A DNA stretch of 64,000 nt from CAVURS01 sp963795385 (GCA_963795385.1 CAWCHK010000003.1:248001-312000); one strand, 5' to 3'. Shown: positions 51,871 to 60,895, counted from the stretch's first letter. Notes: generated by a model not told the origin, from the sequence alone. Translations and numbers: made by a program.

Positions 51871-52757
51871 CCACCGTCGTGAGGACGGAGGCCCTGGGCA
51901 AGCGCTATCGCGGCCGGTGGGCCCTGTCCGACTGCACGCTGAGCATCCCGGCCGGGCACGTCACCGGACTGGTCGGGCCGAACGGCGCCGGCAAGACGAC
52001 GCTGCTCAGCCTCGCGGTCGGCCTGCTGGCCCCCACCACCGGCGAGATCGAGGTGTGCGGGGGCCGGCCCGCCTCGACGGCGGAGCAGCTGGCCAAGGTC
52101 GGCTTCGTCGCCCAGGACACCCCGACGTACGCCGGCCTGACGATCGCCGAGCACCTGCGGCTCGGAGCGCGGCTCAACTCGGGCTGGGACGACGCCGTCG
52201 CCCAGTCCCGGATCCGCCGGCTCGGGCTGGACCCGGACCAGAAGGCCGGCAAGCTCTCCGGCGGCCAGCGGGCGCAGCTCGCGCTGACCCTGGGGCTGGC
52301 CAAGCGGCCCGAGCTGCTGGTCCTGGACGAGCCGGTGGCCAGCCTCGACCCGCTGGCCCGGCGCGAGTTCCTCCAGATCCTGATGGAGGCCGTCGCCGAG
52401 CACGAGGTCAACGTGCTGCTGTCCTCGCACGTGGTCTCCGACCTCGAGCGCGTGTGCGACTACCTGGTGGTGCTCGTCGACTCCGAGGTGCAGGTCGAGG
52501 GTGAGGTCGACGACCTGCTCGCGACCCATCACCGGCTGACCGGGCCGCGGCGCGAGGACAGCCGCCTGCCGGCCGACCAGCACGTCGTCTGGGCCAGCCA
52601 CACCGATCGGCAGAGCACCGTGGTGGTGCGCTCGAGCGAACCGATCCTGGACCCGGTCTGGACGGTCACCCAGCTCGGTCTCGAGGACCTGGTGCTGGCC
52701 TACCTGGAGCGGTCGGCGCCAGCGGCCGACCGGGCGGCTCTGGAGGTGCTCCGATGA
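51867..52757 (+). CDS. ABC transporter ATP-binding protein (YtrB/CcmA type)
   Basis: The 296-residue nucleotide-binding domain has Walker A GPNGAGKTT, Q-loop VGFVAQDTPTY, signature LSGGQRAQLALTLGLAKRP, Walker B LLVLDEPVASLDP and H-loop LLSSHVVSDLERV. A C-terminal extension of about 90 residues is typical of drug or antimicrobial peptide exporters in this group. It is the second gene of a tightly overlapped regulator-ATPase-permease operon and pairs with the membrane protein that follows. Confidence 0.92.
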   Translation: MTTVVRTEALGKRYRGRWALSDCTLSIPAGHVTGLVGPNGAGKTTLLSLAVGLLAPTTGEIEVCGGRPASTAEQLAKVGFVAQDTPTYAGLTIAEHLRLGARLNSGWDDAVAQSRIRRLGLDPDQKAGKLSGGQRAQLALTLGLAKRPELLVLDEPVASLDPLARREFLQILMEAVAEHEVNVLLSSHVVSDLERVCDYLVVLVDSEVQVEGEVDDLLATHHRLTGPRREDSRLPADQHVVWASHTDRQSTVVVRSSEPILDPVWTVTQLGLEDLVLAYLERSAPAADRAALEVLR

Positions 52758-53794
52758 CCTGGCTCACGTGGCGCCAGCTCCGCGTCTCGGCGGCGGCCGC
52801 ATCCGCCGCCGTCCTGGCGGCCGCGCTGGTGCTGGCGGTCACCGGCCCGCACGTCGCGGACAAGGCCAAGCTCGGGGGGAGCCTCCTGGACAACCTGAGC
52901 CGGCTCGAACGCGACCTGTTCTACGGCGGCGTCGTGGTCCTCGCGCTGGCGCCGGCGGTGATCGGGGCCTTCTGGGGCGCGCCGTTGGTGGCGCGCGAGC
53001 TCGAGGCCGGCACGCACCGCCTGGTCTGGAACCAGAGCATCACCCGGAAGCGTTGGCTGGCAACGAAGCTCGGCCTCACTGCCGCGATCGCAGCTGTCTG
53101 CGTCGGAGGGCTGACGCTGGCCATCACATGGTGGTCGGACCCGGTCGACGGTGCACTCGGCAGCACCAGGGGCAGCCTGCCGGTCCGGTTGAACCCGTCG
53201 GCATTCGCGATGCGCGGCATCGTTCCCGTCGGCTACGTCGTGTTCGCGCTCGTCCTCGGTACGGCCTTCGGCCTCGTGCTGCGGCGGTCGGTGCCGGCGA
53301 TGGCGCTCACGTTGGCCGTCTACGCCGCCGTACAGATCGCCATGCCGCTCTGGGTCCGCCCCCATCTGGTGCCTGCGGTCACGAAAACCGTTGCCTTCTC
53401 GATGGATCGCCTGGACGGCATCGAGGGCGACCCGAGGGGCGCCGCCCGGATCACGCTCACCACAGGCGGGCACGGCGACTGGATCCTGTCCAACCGGACG
53501 GTGAACGCGGCCGGTCACCGGGTCAGCCTGCCGAGCTGGGCAGCCACCTGTTTCGCGCCGCCGCCCCTGACCGCCGTTGGCGATGGCCAGAGCCCGGTGA
53601 AGGTCGAGGCCCAGGGGCAGGACGCGGTCCCGGGCTGCCTCGAACGGTTGAACGCGGAGGGCTACCGCCAGCGGATCGTCTACCAGCCGTCCAGCCACTT
53701 CTGGCCACTGCAGCTCGTCGAGACCGGCGTCGTCCTCGTGGCCTCCGGGCTGCTCGGGTGGTTCTGCTTCTGGTGGATCCGAAGGGTCAGCTGA
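52754..53794 (+). CDS. ABC transporter permease
   Basis: The 346-residue membrane protein has about six helices: residues 15-30, 55-75 (VVVLALAPAVIGAFWGAPLVA), 105-125, 160-180 (GYVVFALVLGTAFGLVL), 185-200 and a last one near 315-335. A large external loop lies between residues 200 and 310. The ELEAGTHRLVWNQSITRKRWLATKL segment is common to ABC-2-type permeases of actinobacteria and contacts the ATPase. It overlaps the ATPase stop (ATGA). Substrate unknown; the regulator type suggests export in response to cell-envelope stress. Confidence 0.87.
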   Translation: MTWLTWRQLRVSAAAASAAVLAAALVLAVTGPHVADKAKLGGSLLDNLSRLERDLFYGGVVVLALAPAVIGAFWGAPLVARELEAGTHRLVWNQSITRKRWLATKLGLTAAIAAVCVGGLTLAITWWSDPVDGALGSTRGSLPVRLNPSAFAMRGIVPVGYVVFALVLGTAFGLVLRRSVPAMALTLAVYAAVQIAMPLWVRPHLVPAVTKTVAFSMDRLDGIEGDPRGAARITLTTGGHGDWILSNRTVNAAGHRVSLPSWAATCFAPPPLTAVGDGQSPVKVEAQGQDAVPGCLERLNAEGYRQRIVYQPSSHFWPLQLVETGVVLVASGLLGWFCFWWIRRVS

Positions 53795-53837
53795 CCCGCC
53801 CCGGCCCGGTCGAATCCCGGCCTGGAAGATTGGCCGG

Positions 53838-54782
53838 GTGACTGCCAGCGCCGATGCCGGGCTCCCGCCTGCGCGTCCGCGACGGCGGATCCGGCCGGAC
53901 CACCTCGCCATCCTCGCGCTCGTGCTGGTGACGACCATGTGGGGATCGACCTTCGTGATGATCAAGGACGTCGTGGTCCGGCTGCCGGTCGCGGACTTCC
54001 TGGCCACCCGCTTCGTGATCGCGGCGGTCTTCCTGACCGCGCTGTTCGGTCGGCGGATGGTGCGGATGCCCCGGACCCTGCTGGCGCAGGGGTTCGGGCT
54101 CGGCGCGTTGTACGGCGTCGCGCAGGTCCTGCAGACCGCCGGCCTCGCGCGGACCTCGGCGTCGGTGAGCGGGTTCGTCACGGGCACGTACGTCGTGTTG
54201 ACGCCGGTCCTCGGCGTGCTGCTGCTGCGCCACCGGGTCGGCCGGATGACCTGGCTGGCGACCGGGCTGGCCACCATCGGCCTGGCCGTCTTGTCGCTCA
54301 ACGGCGCGCAGGTCAGCTCGGGGGTGTTGCTGGTGCTGGCCGCCGCCGTCCTCTACGCCCTGCACATCGTCGGTCTGGGGCTGTGGTCCTCGCCCGAGGA
54401 CGCTCTGGGTCTGGCGGCCGTGCAGATGATCGGGATCGCCGTCGTCTGCCTGATCGGTGCCGCGCCGGGCGGCCTGACGCTGCCGTCCGACACCAACGCC
54501 TGGCTCGCGACCCTCTACACAGCACTGATCGCCGGGGCCTTGACGATGCTGATGCAGACCTGGGCCCAGGCCCACCTCAGCGCCACCCGGGCGGCCATCG
54601 TGATGACGCTCGAGCCGGTGGCCGCGGCCGCGTTCGCGGTGGGGTTCGGCGAGCGGCTCACCGGGCGGATGGTGCTGGGTGGCCTGCTGGTGCTGGGCGC
54701 GATGTACCTGGTCGAGCTGGCTCCGGGCGAGTCACGGCCCGCCGACGGCCGCACCAGTGAGTTCCTGCACCACGAGGTGTGA
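53838..54782 (+). CDS. EamA family (DMT superfamily) transporter
   Basis: The 314-residue protein has ten predicted membrane helices in two EamA repeats. The first starts LAILALVLVTTMWGSTFVMIKDVV; the second starts around SSGVLLVLAAAVLYALHIVGLGLWS. Both contain the G-x-x-F/Y-style turns of DMT carriers (WLATGLATIGLAVLSL; ALIAGALTMLMQTWAQAHLSATRAAIVMTLEPVAAAAFA). Members move amino acids or other small metabolites; the direction and substrate are unknown. It starts 43 bases after the ABC permease. Confidence 0.88.
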   Translation: MTASADAGLPPARPRRRIRPDHLAILALVLVTTMWGSTFVMIKDVVVRLPVADFLATRFVIAAVFLTALFGRRMVRMPRTLLAQGFGLGALYGVAQVLQTAGLARTSASVSGFVTGTYVVLTPVLGVLLLRHRVGRMTWLATGLATIGLAVLSLNGAQVSSGVLLVLAAAVLYALHIVGLGLWSSPEDALGLAAVQMIGIAVVCLIGAAPGGLTLPSDTNAWLATLYTALIAGALTMLMQTWAQAHLSATRAAIVMTLEPVAAAAFAVGFGERLTGRMVLGGLLVLGAMYLVELAPGESRPADGRTSEFLHHEV

Positions 54783-54802
54783 CCGCTCAGCCGGTGTGAC
54801 CC

Positions 54803-56032
54803 TCAGCCGGCGCCACGGATGGCCAGCTGGGTCAGGAACGGCAGGGCCAGGTCGATCGGGCGGGCCCGGCCCGTAGCCGGGTCGACCACCTGCACCCGGC
54901 CATCGGTGTCGGCGACGAAGAGGCGGCTGCTGTCCGGTGCCCACACGACGCTGTCGTCGCTGACGTCGGCGGAGACGTGGATGGGCACGGTCAGGCTGTG
55001 GCCGGTGGTGAGGTCCAGGAGCTGCAGGCTGAAGCGCCCGTCCGACCGCAGCTCGTACGCGGCGGCGACCGAGCCGTCCGGGGCGGCCGAGCCGATCGGC
55101 ACGTCCAGCAGGCGGGGCCGGCCGATCACCCGGCGGACTCCCGTGGCGACGTCGATCGCCACGGTCGAGCAGTGGTAGGCGCCGTCGCACTCGACCGCGA
55201 CCCAGCGGTTGGCTCCCACCGCGACCGGGAAGCCGCTGGTGACCCGGTTCAGCACACCGGCCCGGACGTCGTACGCCCCGCCGACCCCGATGAAGTAGAA
55301 GTAGCCGGCGCCGTCCGGTTCCAGCGGGCTCATGGCGGTGGCCGGGCTGGAGAAGGACGGGCCGAGCTCGGTCCCGTTCATGGTGGCCAGGGTCACGGTC
55401 CCGGGGCTCGACCCCAGCTGCCGCCAGACGTGCACGGAGTCCGGTCCGGGCAGGATCGCGGTGGCCTGGCCGAGCTGTCCCGTGAGCTGCCGGGCGGAGG
55501 ATCCGTCGGCCACGACGTAGCTCGGGGCGTTGTCCAGCGGGCGGATGATCGCCCGGTCGCCGGTGACGATGAAGGAGACCGGGCCGCTGCCAGGAACCGG
55601 CGGCACGGCTGTGGTCGACACCCGCCCGGCGGCGAGCTCGATCCGCACGAGGTCACTCGGTCCGCGGGCGAACAGCTCCCAGTCGGCGCGAACCCCGAGG
55701 ATGTTGGGGTGCAGCTGTTTCGTCGTGGGCTTGGGCCCGAGGGCTCGCGAGGCAGTGGGCTCGGTCGAAGGGGACGTCGGGCTCGCAGTGGCGGTCGACG
55801 TGCTCGCCGGACCCGCGACGGGCGGCTTGCTGTCGTCGCCATGACCCGTCAGTACGGCGACCACGACGGCGAGCGCCAGGCCGCCGCCGAGCACGAGCTG
55901 AGCCGCGCCGCGGCGGCGCCGGCCGTCCGGCCCGGGGGAGTCGGTCGAGATGACATCCGTGACGACGTCGTCGAGGTCGATCCACTCGACCGGGCCGAGC
56001 TCCGGCTCGACCTGGTCATCACGCTCCGGCAC
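54803..56032 (-). CDS. Membrane-anchored propeller-like protein, unknown function
   Basis: From GTG 56032 the frame gives 409 residues. A short acidic cytoplasmic start (VEWIDLDDVVTDVI) is followed by basic residues and one membrane helix (LVLGGGLALAVVVAVL, about residues 44-60), then a Ser/Thr/Pro linker and a long outside domain. The domain holds repeats with WD40/TolB-like phrasing, such as GPDSVHVWRQLGSSP, VAAAYELRSDGRFSLQLLDL and VVWAPDSSRLFVADTDGRVQVVDPATG. It probably forms a beta-propeller. Role unknown. Divergent from the aldo/keto reductase gene. Confidence 0.7.
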   Translation of the reverse strand: MPERDDQVEPELGPVEWIDLDDVVTDVISTDSPGPDGRRRRGAAQLVLGGGLALAVVVAVLTGHGDDSKPPVAGPASTSTATASPTSPSTEPTASRALGPKPTTKQLHPNILGVRADWELFARGPSDLVRIELAAGRVSTTAVPPVPGSGPVSFIVTGDRAIIRPLDNAPSYVVADGSSARQLTGQLGQATAILPGPDSVHVWRQLGSSPGTVTLATMNGTELGPSFSSPATAMSPLEPDGAGYFYFIGVGGAYDVRAGVLNRVTSGFPVAVGANRWVAVECDGAYHCSTVAIDVATGVRRVIGRPRLLDVPIGSAAPDGSVAAAYELRSDGRFSLQLLDLTTGHSLTVPIHVSADVSDDSVVWAPDSSRLFVADTDGRVQVVDPATGRARPIDLALPFLTQLAIRGAG

Positions 56033-56065
56033 CCGCCCATCATGACGCCGAGCTCGTCCTGCGCC

Positions 56066-56071
56066 TAGGTT
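56066..56071 (+). promoter_or_regulatory. -10 box of a leaderless promoter for the aldo/keto reductase gene
   Basis: TAGGTT lies 6 bp before the GTG at 56078. Confidence 0.6.
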
Positions 56072-56077
56072 GTCGAG

Positions 56078-57046
56078 GTGGAGTACTCGCGCCTGGGGCG
56101 GTCGGGCTTGACGGTGAGCCGCATCGGGTTGGGGTGCATGAGCTACGGCCAGGCGGCCGCCGGGATGCACCAGTGGACGTTGGACGAGGATGCCGCCGCC
56201 GCCTTCTTCCGGCAGGCGGTCGAGCTGGGCGTCAACTTCTGGGACACGGCCAACACGTACCAGGGCGGCACCTCGGAGGAGTACGTCGGCCGCGCCATCC
56301 AGCGCTACTCCCGCCGCGAGGACATCGTGCTCGCCACCAAGGTCTACGGGAGGATGCACGAGGGCCCCGGTGGCAGCGGTCTCTCCCGCAAGGCGGTCCT
56401 GGAGCAGCTGGAGGCGTCCCTGCGACGGCTAGGGACCGACTACATCGACGTCTACTACATCCACCGGTTCGATGACCAGGTGCGGGTCGAGGAGACGATG
56501 GAGGTCCTCCACGACGTGGTGCGAGCGGGGAAGGTGCGCTATCTGGGGGCATCGTCGATGTGGGCCTGGCAGTTCGCCAAGATGCAGACCGCCGCCGCGG
56601 TGAACGGCTGGACGGCCTTCTCGGCGATGCAGGACCAGTACAGCGTCCTCAAGCGGGAGGAGGAGCGCGACATGATCCCGCTCTGCCTCGACCAGGGCGT
56701 CGGTCTGACGCCGTACTCACCGCTGGCCAAGGGTCGCGCAACCCGCCCGTGGGGTGAACAGACAGCTCGCTCGTCGACCGACGCCGTGGCCAAGGCCTTC
56801 GACCGGCCGGCGGACAAGGAGGTCGTGGACGCCGTGCACCGCGTCGCCGGGGCGCGCGGTGTCCCGATGGCGCAGGTAGCCCTGGCCTGGGTGCTGTCCA
56901 AGCCGGTGGTGGCCTGCCCGATCGTCGGCGCGACCAAGCCGCAGCACCTCCAGGACGCGGCCGCAGCCCTCGACGTCAGGCTGTCGGTGGAAGAGACGCA
57001 GGCGCTGGAGCTGCCCTACACCCCGCAGGACAACTACTGGTGGTGA
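56078..57046 (+). CDS. Aldo/keto reductase
   Basis: The 322-residue TIM-barrel oxidoreductase starts MEYSRLGRSGLTVSRIGLGCMSYG. The catalytic tetrad parts are visible: Asp and Tyr in NFWDTANTYQGGTSEEYVG, Lys in VLATKVYGRM, and His in YYIHRFDDQV. The C-terminal ACPIVGATKPQHLQDAAAAL binds the 2'-phosphate of NADPH. It is close to the YajO/PdxI-like group of general NADPH-dependent reductases. The substrate is unknown; detoxification of carbonyls is a common role. Confidence 0.93.
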   Translation: MEYSRLGRSGLTVSRIGLGCMSYGQAAAGMHQWTLDEDAAAAFFRQAVELGVNFWDTANTYQGGTSEEYVGRAIQRYSRREDIVLATKVYGRMHEGPGGSGLSRKAVLEQLEASLRRLGTDYIDVYYIHRFDDQVRVEETMEVLHDVVRAGKVRYLGASSMWAWQFAKMQTAAAVNGWTAFSAMQDQYSVLKREEERDMIPLCLDQGVGLTPYSPLAKGRATRPWGEQTARSSTDAVAKAFDRPADKEVVDAVHRVAGARGVPMAQVALAWVLSKPVVACPIVGATKPQHLQDAAAALDVRLSVEETQALELPYTPQDNYWW

Positions 57047-57084
57047 CCAGGGCCGCAGCGACGCCGGTGCCGATCTGAGCGACG

Positions 57085-57417
57085 TCAGGCGGACGGCGCG
57101 GCGTTGTACGCCTCGATCACTTCGGCGCTGATCCGGCCGCGATCACTGACGGCGTAGCCGCTCGCCCGCGCCCACTCGCGGATGGCCTGGGTCTGCTCGC
57201 GGTCACGAACCGCCCTGCCACCACTGCCTCTCCGAGCGGACCGGCCGGCCCGGCGGCCGGCGGCGACGTACTGGTCGAGCGCCCCGCGCAGCGCCTTGGC
57301 ATTCCGCGCCGACAGGTCGATCTCGTAGTCGCTGCCGTCCAGGCCGAAGGTCACCGTCTCCGATGCCTTGCCACCATCGACGTCATCGGTGAGCTCAACA
57401 ATGGTCCTGCTAGCCAC
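57085..57417 (-). CDS. lsr2: Lsr2 nucleoid-associated protein
   Basis: The 110-residue protein is the actinobacterial xenogeneic silencer. The N-terminal dimerisation domain has VELTDDVDGGKASETVTFGLDGSDYEIDLSARNAKALRGALDQYVAAGRR. The linker is basic. The C-terminal DNA-binding domain has IREWARASGYAVSDRGRISAEVIEAYNAA, with the AT-hook-like RGR that enters the minor groove of AT-rich DNA. The GTG at 57417 has a GAGGA site. A TAGGGT box lies upstream at 57455-57460. It borders the most disturbed stretch of the window, 57487-57870. Confidence 0.95.
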   Translation of the reverse strand: MASRTIVELTDDVDGGKASETVTFGLDGSDYEIDLSARNAKALRGALDQYVAAGRRAGRSARRGSGGRAVRDREQTQAIREWARASGYAVSDRGRISAEVIEAYNAAPSA

Positions 57418-57486
57418 GATTCGTCCTCTGCTCGAAGGTCCCTGAGTTCCCACGACCCTACTAGGGGAGGGTTGGATACGGCTGGC

Positions 57487-57600
57487 TCAGGGCTGGGTCA
57501 GAGCGTCGATGAAGGCGGGTTCGTCGAGGTCCGAGGCGCCTGCGACTTCTCCGAGCAGATCGATTGCGCTGGCATCGTATTGGCGAATCGCCTACCGCCG
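57487..57600 (-). pseudogene. Degenerate copy of the 3' end of the secreted protein gene at 57915
   Basis: Read on the minus strand this gives AIRQYDASAIDLLGEVAGA, then DLDEPAFIDALTQP and a stop at 57487-57489. That mirrors the last residues of the intact gene 57915-59573 (AVQNYAGATDLLIDVAGAFDYYEPADPVI), and the DNA is visibly similar over about 85 bp. No upstream part of such a gene is present. It looks like what is left of a neighbouring, truncated paralogue. Confidence 0.5.
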
Positions 57601-57717
57601 CGTTCACGCTGTTCTGCCAGGAAATGTCGGATCGAGTGTTCATCCGGTCTGCAAAAGAGGACGGGGCGCATGGAATGCGCGCTTTCGGAATGGAGCTGCT
57701 TCTACGTCTGGCGCCTG

Positions 57718-57869
57718 CATCACCTCACCGGCCTTCGACGCCGGCGCGAACGCGGTATGGGTCGCCGGGAGCCAGACGACGGTCGATGGCGAGGCGGCCC
57801 ATGGGTCCATCCGTCAGCTCGACGCGGCGACCAGGGCCATCAAATGGGAGCGACCGCTCGACGCCCGGG
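57718..57869 (+). pseudogene. Fragment of a beta-propeller (PQQ/YncE-like) gene
   Basis: About 50 codons read ITSPAFDAGANAVWVAGSQTTVDG, then SIRQLDAATRAIKWERPLDARV in one frame. The phrase of a hydrophobic value, VWVAG, and a LDAATRAI strand is typical of one blade of a PQQ- or YncE-type propeller. There is no start region, and the frame soon turns into low-quality Arg-rich text. It is probably a leftover of a longer gene. The stretch 57601-57717 between the two remnants holds nothing else recognised. Confidence 0.4.
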
Positions 57870-57914
57870 TGCGCGTTCGCACCCTAGGTCGAATCCCAGG
57901 CGTCGAGGTACGGG

Positions 57915-59573
57915 TCAGATCACCGGGTCGGCGGGTTCGTAGTAGTCGAAGGCGCCGGCCACGTCGATGAGCAGATCGGTTGCGCCGGCGTAGTTCTGGA
58001 CGGCGAACTGCCGGACGCCGGGTGTCTGCTGGGAGGTGCCGATGATCGTGTTCGTGGCCAGGACGGTGCCGGCGGCGGGGTTCATGATGCTCGTCGTCGG
58101 GGCGGTGCCGTTGGCATTCCAGACGATCACGTGGGTCTGCCGGGTCGGCACGACCGCGGTCACGGTTGCCAGCAGGAAGTCGCCCTTGTAGGTGGCGATC
58201 GTCGTCGGTACGACGACGGTGTGCTTGGTCCCGGCTCCGAGCCGGCTCGTGCCGAGGTGGACGCGGGTGTCCACGATCCGGGTGAGCGGTCGCGGGTGGT
58301 AGCGGTATCTCCCGAGATCTTCGTCGTAGAGGGCGCCGACGGTGTCCATCAGGACGTCGACCGGCTTGCTCGAGGCGTTGCGGACGGCGAGCTTGACCGG
58401 TGTGCTGCCCGACGTGGCCGGCGGGCAGGACGGGTCGGTGCAGGGGGTGGTCATGACGACGGCCGAGTTGGTGGTGGTGGTGTGGGGGCGCAGGTTCAGC
58501 AGTGAGGTCCGGGTCAGGTCGCTGCCGACGGTGCCGATGCTGAGGTATCCCGAGGCGTGCGGGTCGGTGTTGGTGGCGGTCACGGTCAGGAAGACCCCGT
58601 AGACGTCCGGGTGCGCGGCCGGCTCCATGATGACGAGGTTGCGGGTCTCACCGGGGGCCAGGGGGACGTGCTGGCCGTGGACGTTGCGGGTGTCCAGGAC
58701 CCGGGTCTGGGCGTGGGCGTCGAAGGCGCGTCCGGGCCCGTAGGAGGCGGGAACCGTTGGTGCGGAGGCGTACCAGCCCTCCACGTCGCCGATCAGGTCG
58801 ACCGTTCCGGCCGACACGTAGAGGTCGATGGCGCCGGCGTCGCTGACCGGCACGGTGAGCAGGTTCGCTCCGGTCCAGCCGGGCGGGTAGTTCAGGCAGG
58901 AGGTGCCGGGCCGGCTGGTGCCGTCCGGGTAGGCGATGAGGTGTCCGGACGTGGTGGTGTGGGTGACGGTCAGGTTCAGCACGACCGCGGCGATCCCGCT
59001 CGGGGGCAGGCCGTGGGTGCCGGCCAGCTGCAGGCGCACCGAGTGGCCGCCGTGCACCGCGCCCTTCGGGGCTCCGATCCCGCTGCGGGTGTCCAGCGCG
59101 CGGGCCGGGGTCACCGGGTAGTACAGGCCCTGCGTCGTCTGCACGCCGGTGACGAAGACCTCGGCGACGGACTGCCCGGCGGAGCTGTTGTCCGGCAGCC
59201 GCAGCAGGGAGGAGTTCTCGCCGATGAACTCGGGGTAGGCGTAGATCGTGACCGTGCAGGACTGGCCCGGCTCCAGCGTCACGTTGTCGCACGTGCTGGC
59301 GCTGATGTAGAGCGCGTCATCGATGTCCGGGTCGTCGCGGGACATGGACGCCACGCCGGTGATCAACGGCCGGTCGCCGGTGTTCGTCAGCGTGAACACG
59401 TGCGGCGCCGACTTCGTCTCACCGTACGTGTCGGGGAAGGTGTACGTCGACGGGCTGAACGTCCCCACCGGGCCGGTCACCGCCTGCGCCGTTGCGGGCA
59501 TCGCGAGCCCGGTGCCGATCCCCACCGATGCGACCAGAGCGACCAGAGCACTGATGAGACGACGACCAGCCAC
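57915..59573 (-). CDS. Secreted multi-domain surface protein with Ig-like/SPD-2 domain and VTPARALDTR-type repeats
   Basis: From GTG 59573 (552 residues) the protein has a signal peptide (LISALVALVASVGIGTGLAMPATAQA). A choice-of-anchor-D-type beta domain follows (FTLTNTGDRPLITGVAS; SCTVTIYAYPEF), then three related modules. These start YYPVTPARALDTRSGIGAP, FDAHAQTRVLDTRNVHG and RPLTRIVDTRVHLG, each ending in a DLIGDVEGWY / DVLMDTVGALYD / DLLIDVAGAFDYY strand. Such modules are common in extracellular actinobacterial proteins; their ligand is unknown. A longer frame to 59723 exists, but the shorter start gives a standard signal peptide. Confidence 0.75.
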   Translation of the reverse strand: MAGRRLISALVALVASVGIGTGLAMPATAQAVTGPVGTFSPSTYTFPDTYGETKSAPHVFTLTNTGDRPLITGVASMSRDDPDIDDALYISASTCDNVTLEPGQSCTVTIYAYPEFIGENSSLLRLPDNSSAGQSVAEVFVTGVQTTQGLYYPVTPARALDTRSGIGAPKGAVHGGHSVRLQLAGTHGLPPSGIAAVVLNLTVTHTTTSGHLIAYPDGTSRPGTSCLNYPPGWTGANLLTVPVSDAGAIDLYVSAGTVDLIGDVEGWYASAPTVPASYGPGRAFDAHAQTRVLDTRNVHGQHVPLAPGETRNLVIMEPAAHPDVYGVFLTVTATNTDPHASGYLSIGTVGSDLTRTSLLNLRPHTTTTNSAVVMTTPCTDPSCPPATSGSTPVKLAVRNASSKPVDVLMDTVGALYDEDLGRYRYHPRPLTRIVDTRVHLGTSRLGAGTKHTVVVPTTIATYKGDFLLATVTAVVPTRQTHVIVWNANGTAPTTSIMNPAAGTVLATNTIIGTSQQTPGVRQFAVQNYAGATDLLIDVAGAFDYYEPADPVI

Positions 59574-59820
59574 AGATACCTGCTTCCTGCCCGGCCGGAG
59601 GAGCCCGGCGATCAGCGCCCACGGGCTTGTTGATGGTGGCCCAGGTTCGCGCTTCGTCAACGTACCCACTTCCGTCGCCCGAACGGGGCCGGATGCCTCG
59701 ATCAGTTTCGCCGAGGTACCCACGCTGACTCATTGAAGGAGACTTCAAGAAATGATCTGCAATTCGCAACGGTCGCGCGCCTGTTGGCGGGGTGCGGTGC
59801 CGAATTACGCTAATCCTGAC

Positions 59821-60645
59821 ATGAGCATGAAGAGCAGCCCTGATCGGTACCGTGGCAGCGCGCGGTACTACTCCCGGGGGCGATTGCCGTACCCGGCCGG
59901 TGTGGTGGACGCGCTAGCACTTGCCCGCGCTCCAGGCCCACGTTCGAGGTTGCTGGACGTAGGGTGCGGGCCCGGCCTGCTCACGTGCGCCTTGGCGCAG
60001 CACTACGACGAGGTCGTCGGGGTGGATGTTGACGCCGACATGCTGACCCTGGCGGTCGAGACCGCTCGCGAGCGTGAGCTGACTGCGGTGTCCTTCCAGC
60101 ACCTGCGCGCGGAGCGGATCGACGACCGACTCGGAACCTTCGACACTGTGACGTTCGCACTGAGCTTCCACTGGATGGACCAGCCGCGGGTCGCCCAGGC
60201 CGTCAGGTCGGTGCTGCGTCGCGGCGGGGTGTGCGTCCATGTGTTCGCGAACACGCTGCGCGGGGCACCCGTCGGCGCCGGTGACCCGGGACCGCCGTAT
60301 GCGGCCATCGATGCGCTGCGCGACCGCTACTTGGGGGAGGGCTGGCGCGACCACACCGGCCGAGCGGACCCAGCCGCCACGGCCCACGCTATGCGCAATG
60401 CCGGGTTCGAGGGCCCCGAAGTCATCCCCGTCGCGGGCGGCGAAGAGGTCACCTCGACCGTGGAAGACCTGGTTGCACGGTGCTTCTCCACGGCCTCGTC
60501 AGGGCCGGCCAGGTTCACCGGCCAGACGGAGGCGTTCGAGCACGACCTGCGAGCACTGTTGTCGGAGGCCAGCCCCGGTGGAACGTTCGCCGAGCGACTG
60601 TTCGATGCGCGGCTCGACGTCTGGCGGCCACGCAGCTGGCCGTGA
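59821..60645 (+). CDS. Class I SAM-dependent methyltransferase
   Basis: The 274-residue protein starts at ATG 59821, with MSMKSSPDRYRGSARYYSRGRLPYP. The SAM-binding core follows: motif I LLDVGCGPGLLTCALA, acidic loop VVGVDVDADML, and motif IV TFDTVTFALSFHWMDQP, with the FHW phrase typical of small-molecule methyltransferases of the UbiE/Tam-like group. The substrate is unknown. An upstream in-frame ATG at 59752 would add unlikely residues. Divergent from the secreted protein; the 247 bp between them contains a TACGCT box at 59806-59811 and nothing else recognised. Confidence 0.82.
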   Translation: MSMKSSPDRYRGSARYYSRGRLPYPAGVVDALALARAPGPRSRLLDVGCGPGLLTCALAQHYDEVVGVDVDADMLTLAVETARERELTAVSFQHLRAERIDDRLGTFDTVTFALSFHWMDQPRVAQAVRSVLRRGGVCVHVFANTLRGAPVGAGDPGPPYAAIDALRDRYLGEGWRDHTGRADPAATAHAMRNAGFEGPEVIPVAGGEEVTSTVEDLVARCFSTASSGPARFTGQTEAFEHDLRALLSEASPGGTFAERLFDARLDVWRPRSWP

Positions 60646-60727
60646 TGTCGGATGTGATGCCGGCACACTGAGGCCGGCGAGAGTTGGCCGGCGAGAGTTG
60701 GCCGGGGACGATGAGGCCCATCAGCGG

Positions 60728-60811
60728 TGTCCGAGGGGGGACTTGAACCCCCATGCCCTTTCGGGCACTAGCACCTCAAGCTAGCGCGTCTGCCTATTCC
60801 GCCACCCGGAC
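60728..60811 (-). tRNA. tRNA-Leu(GAG)
   Basis: The 84-nt cloverleaf has acceptor arms GTCCGGG/CTCGGAC with discriminator A, a D arm, and the anticodon stem CTAGC-GCTAG around the loop TTGAGGT, giving anticodon GAG, which reads CUC and CUU. It has a long class II variable arm (TGCCCGAAAGGGCA) and a T arm GGGGGTTCAAGTCCCCC. The long variable arm and the anticodon agree on leucine. CCA is not encoded. Confidence 0.95.
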
Positions 60812-60895
60812 GTGCGGCAGCCCGGGGAGGCTGCTGCGGGGGTTCACGATAGCACCGGCGCCCCTCGCCTCAGCCCGTCCGGCGGCTCGACCCGG

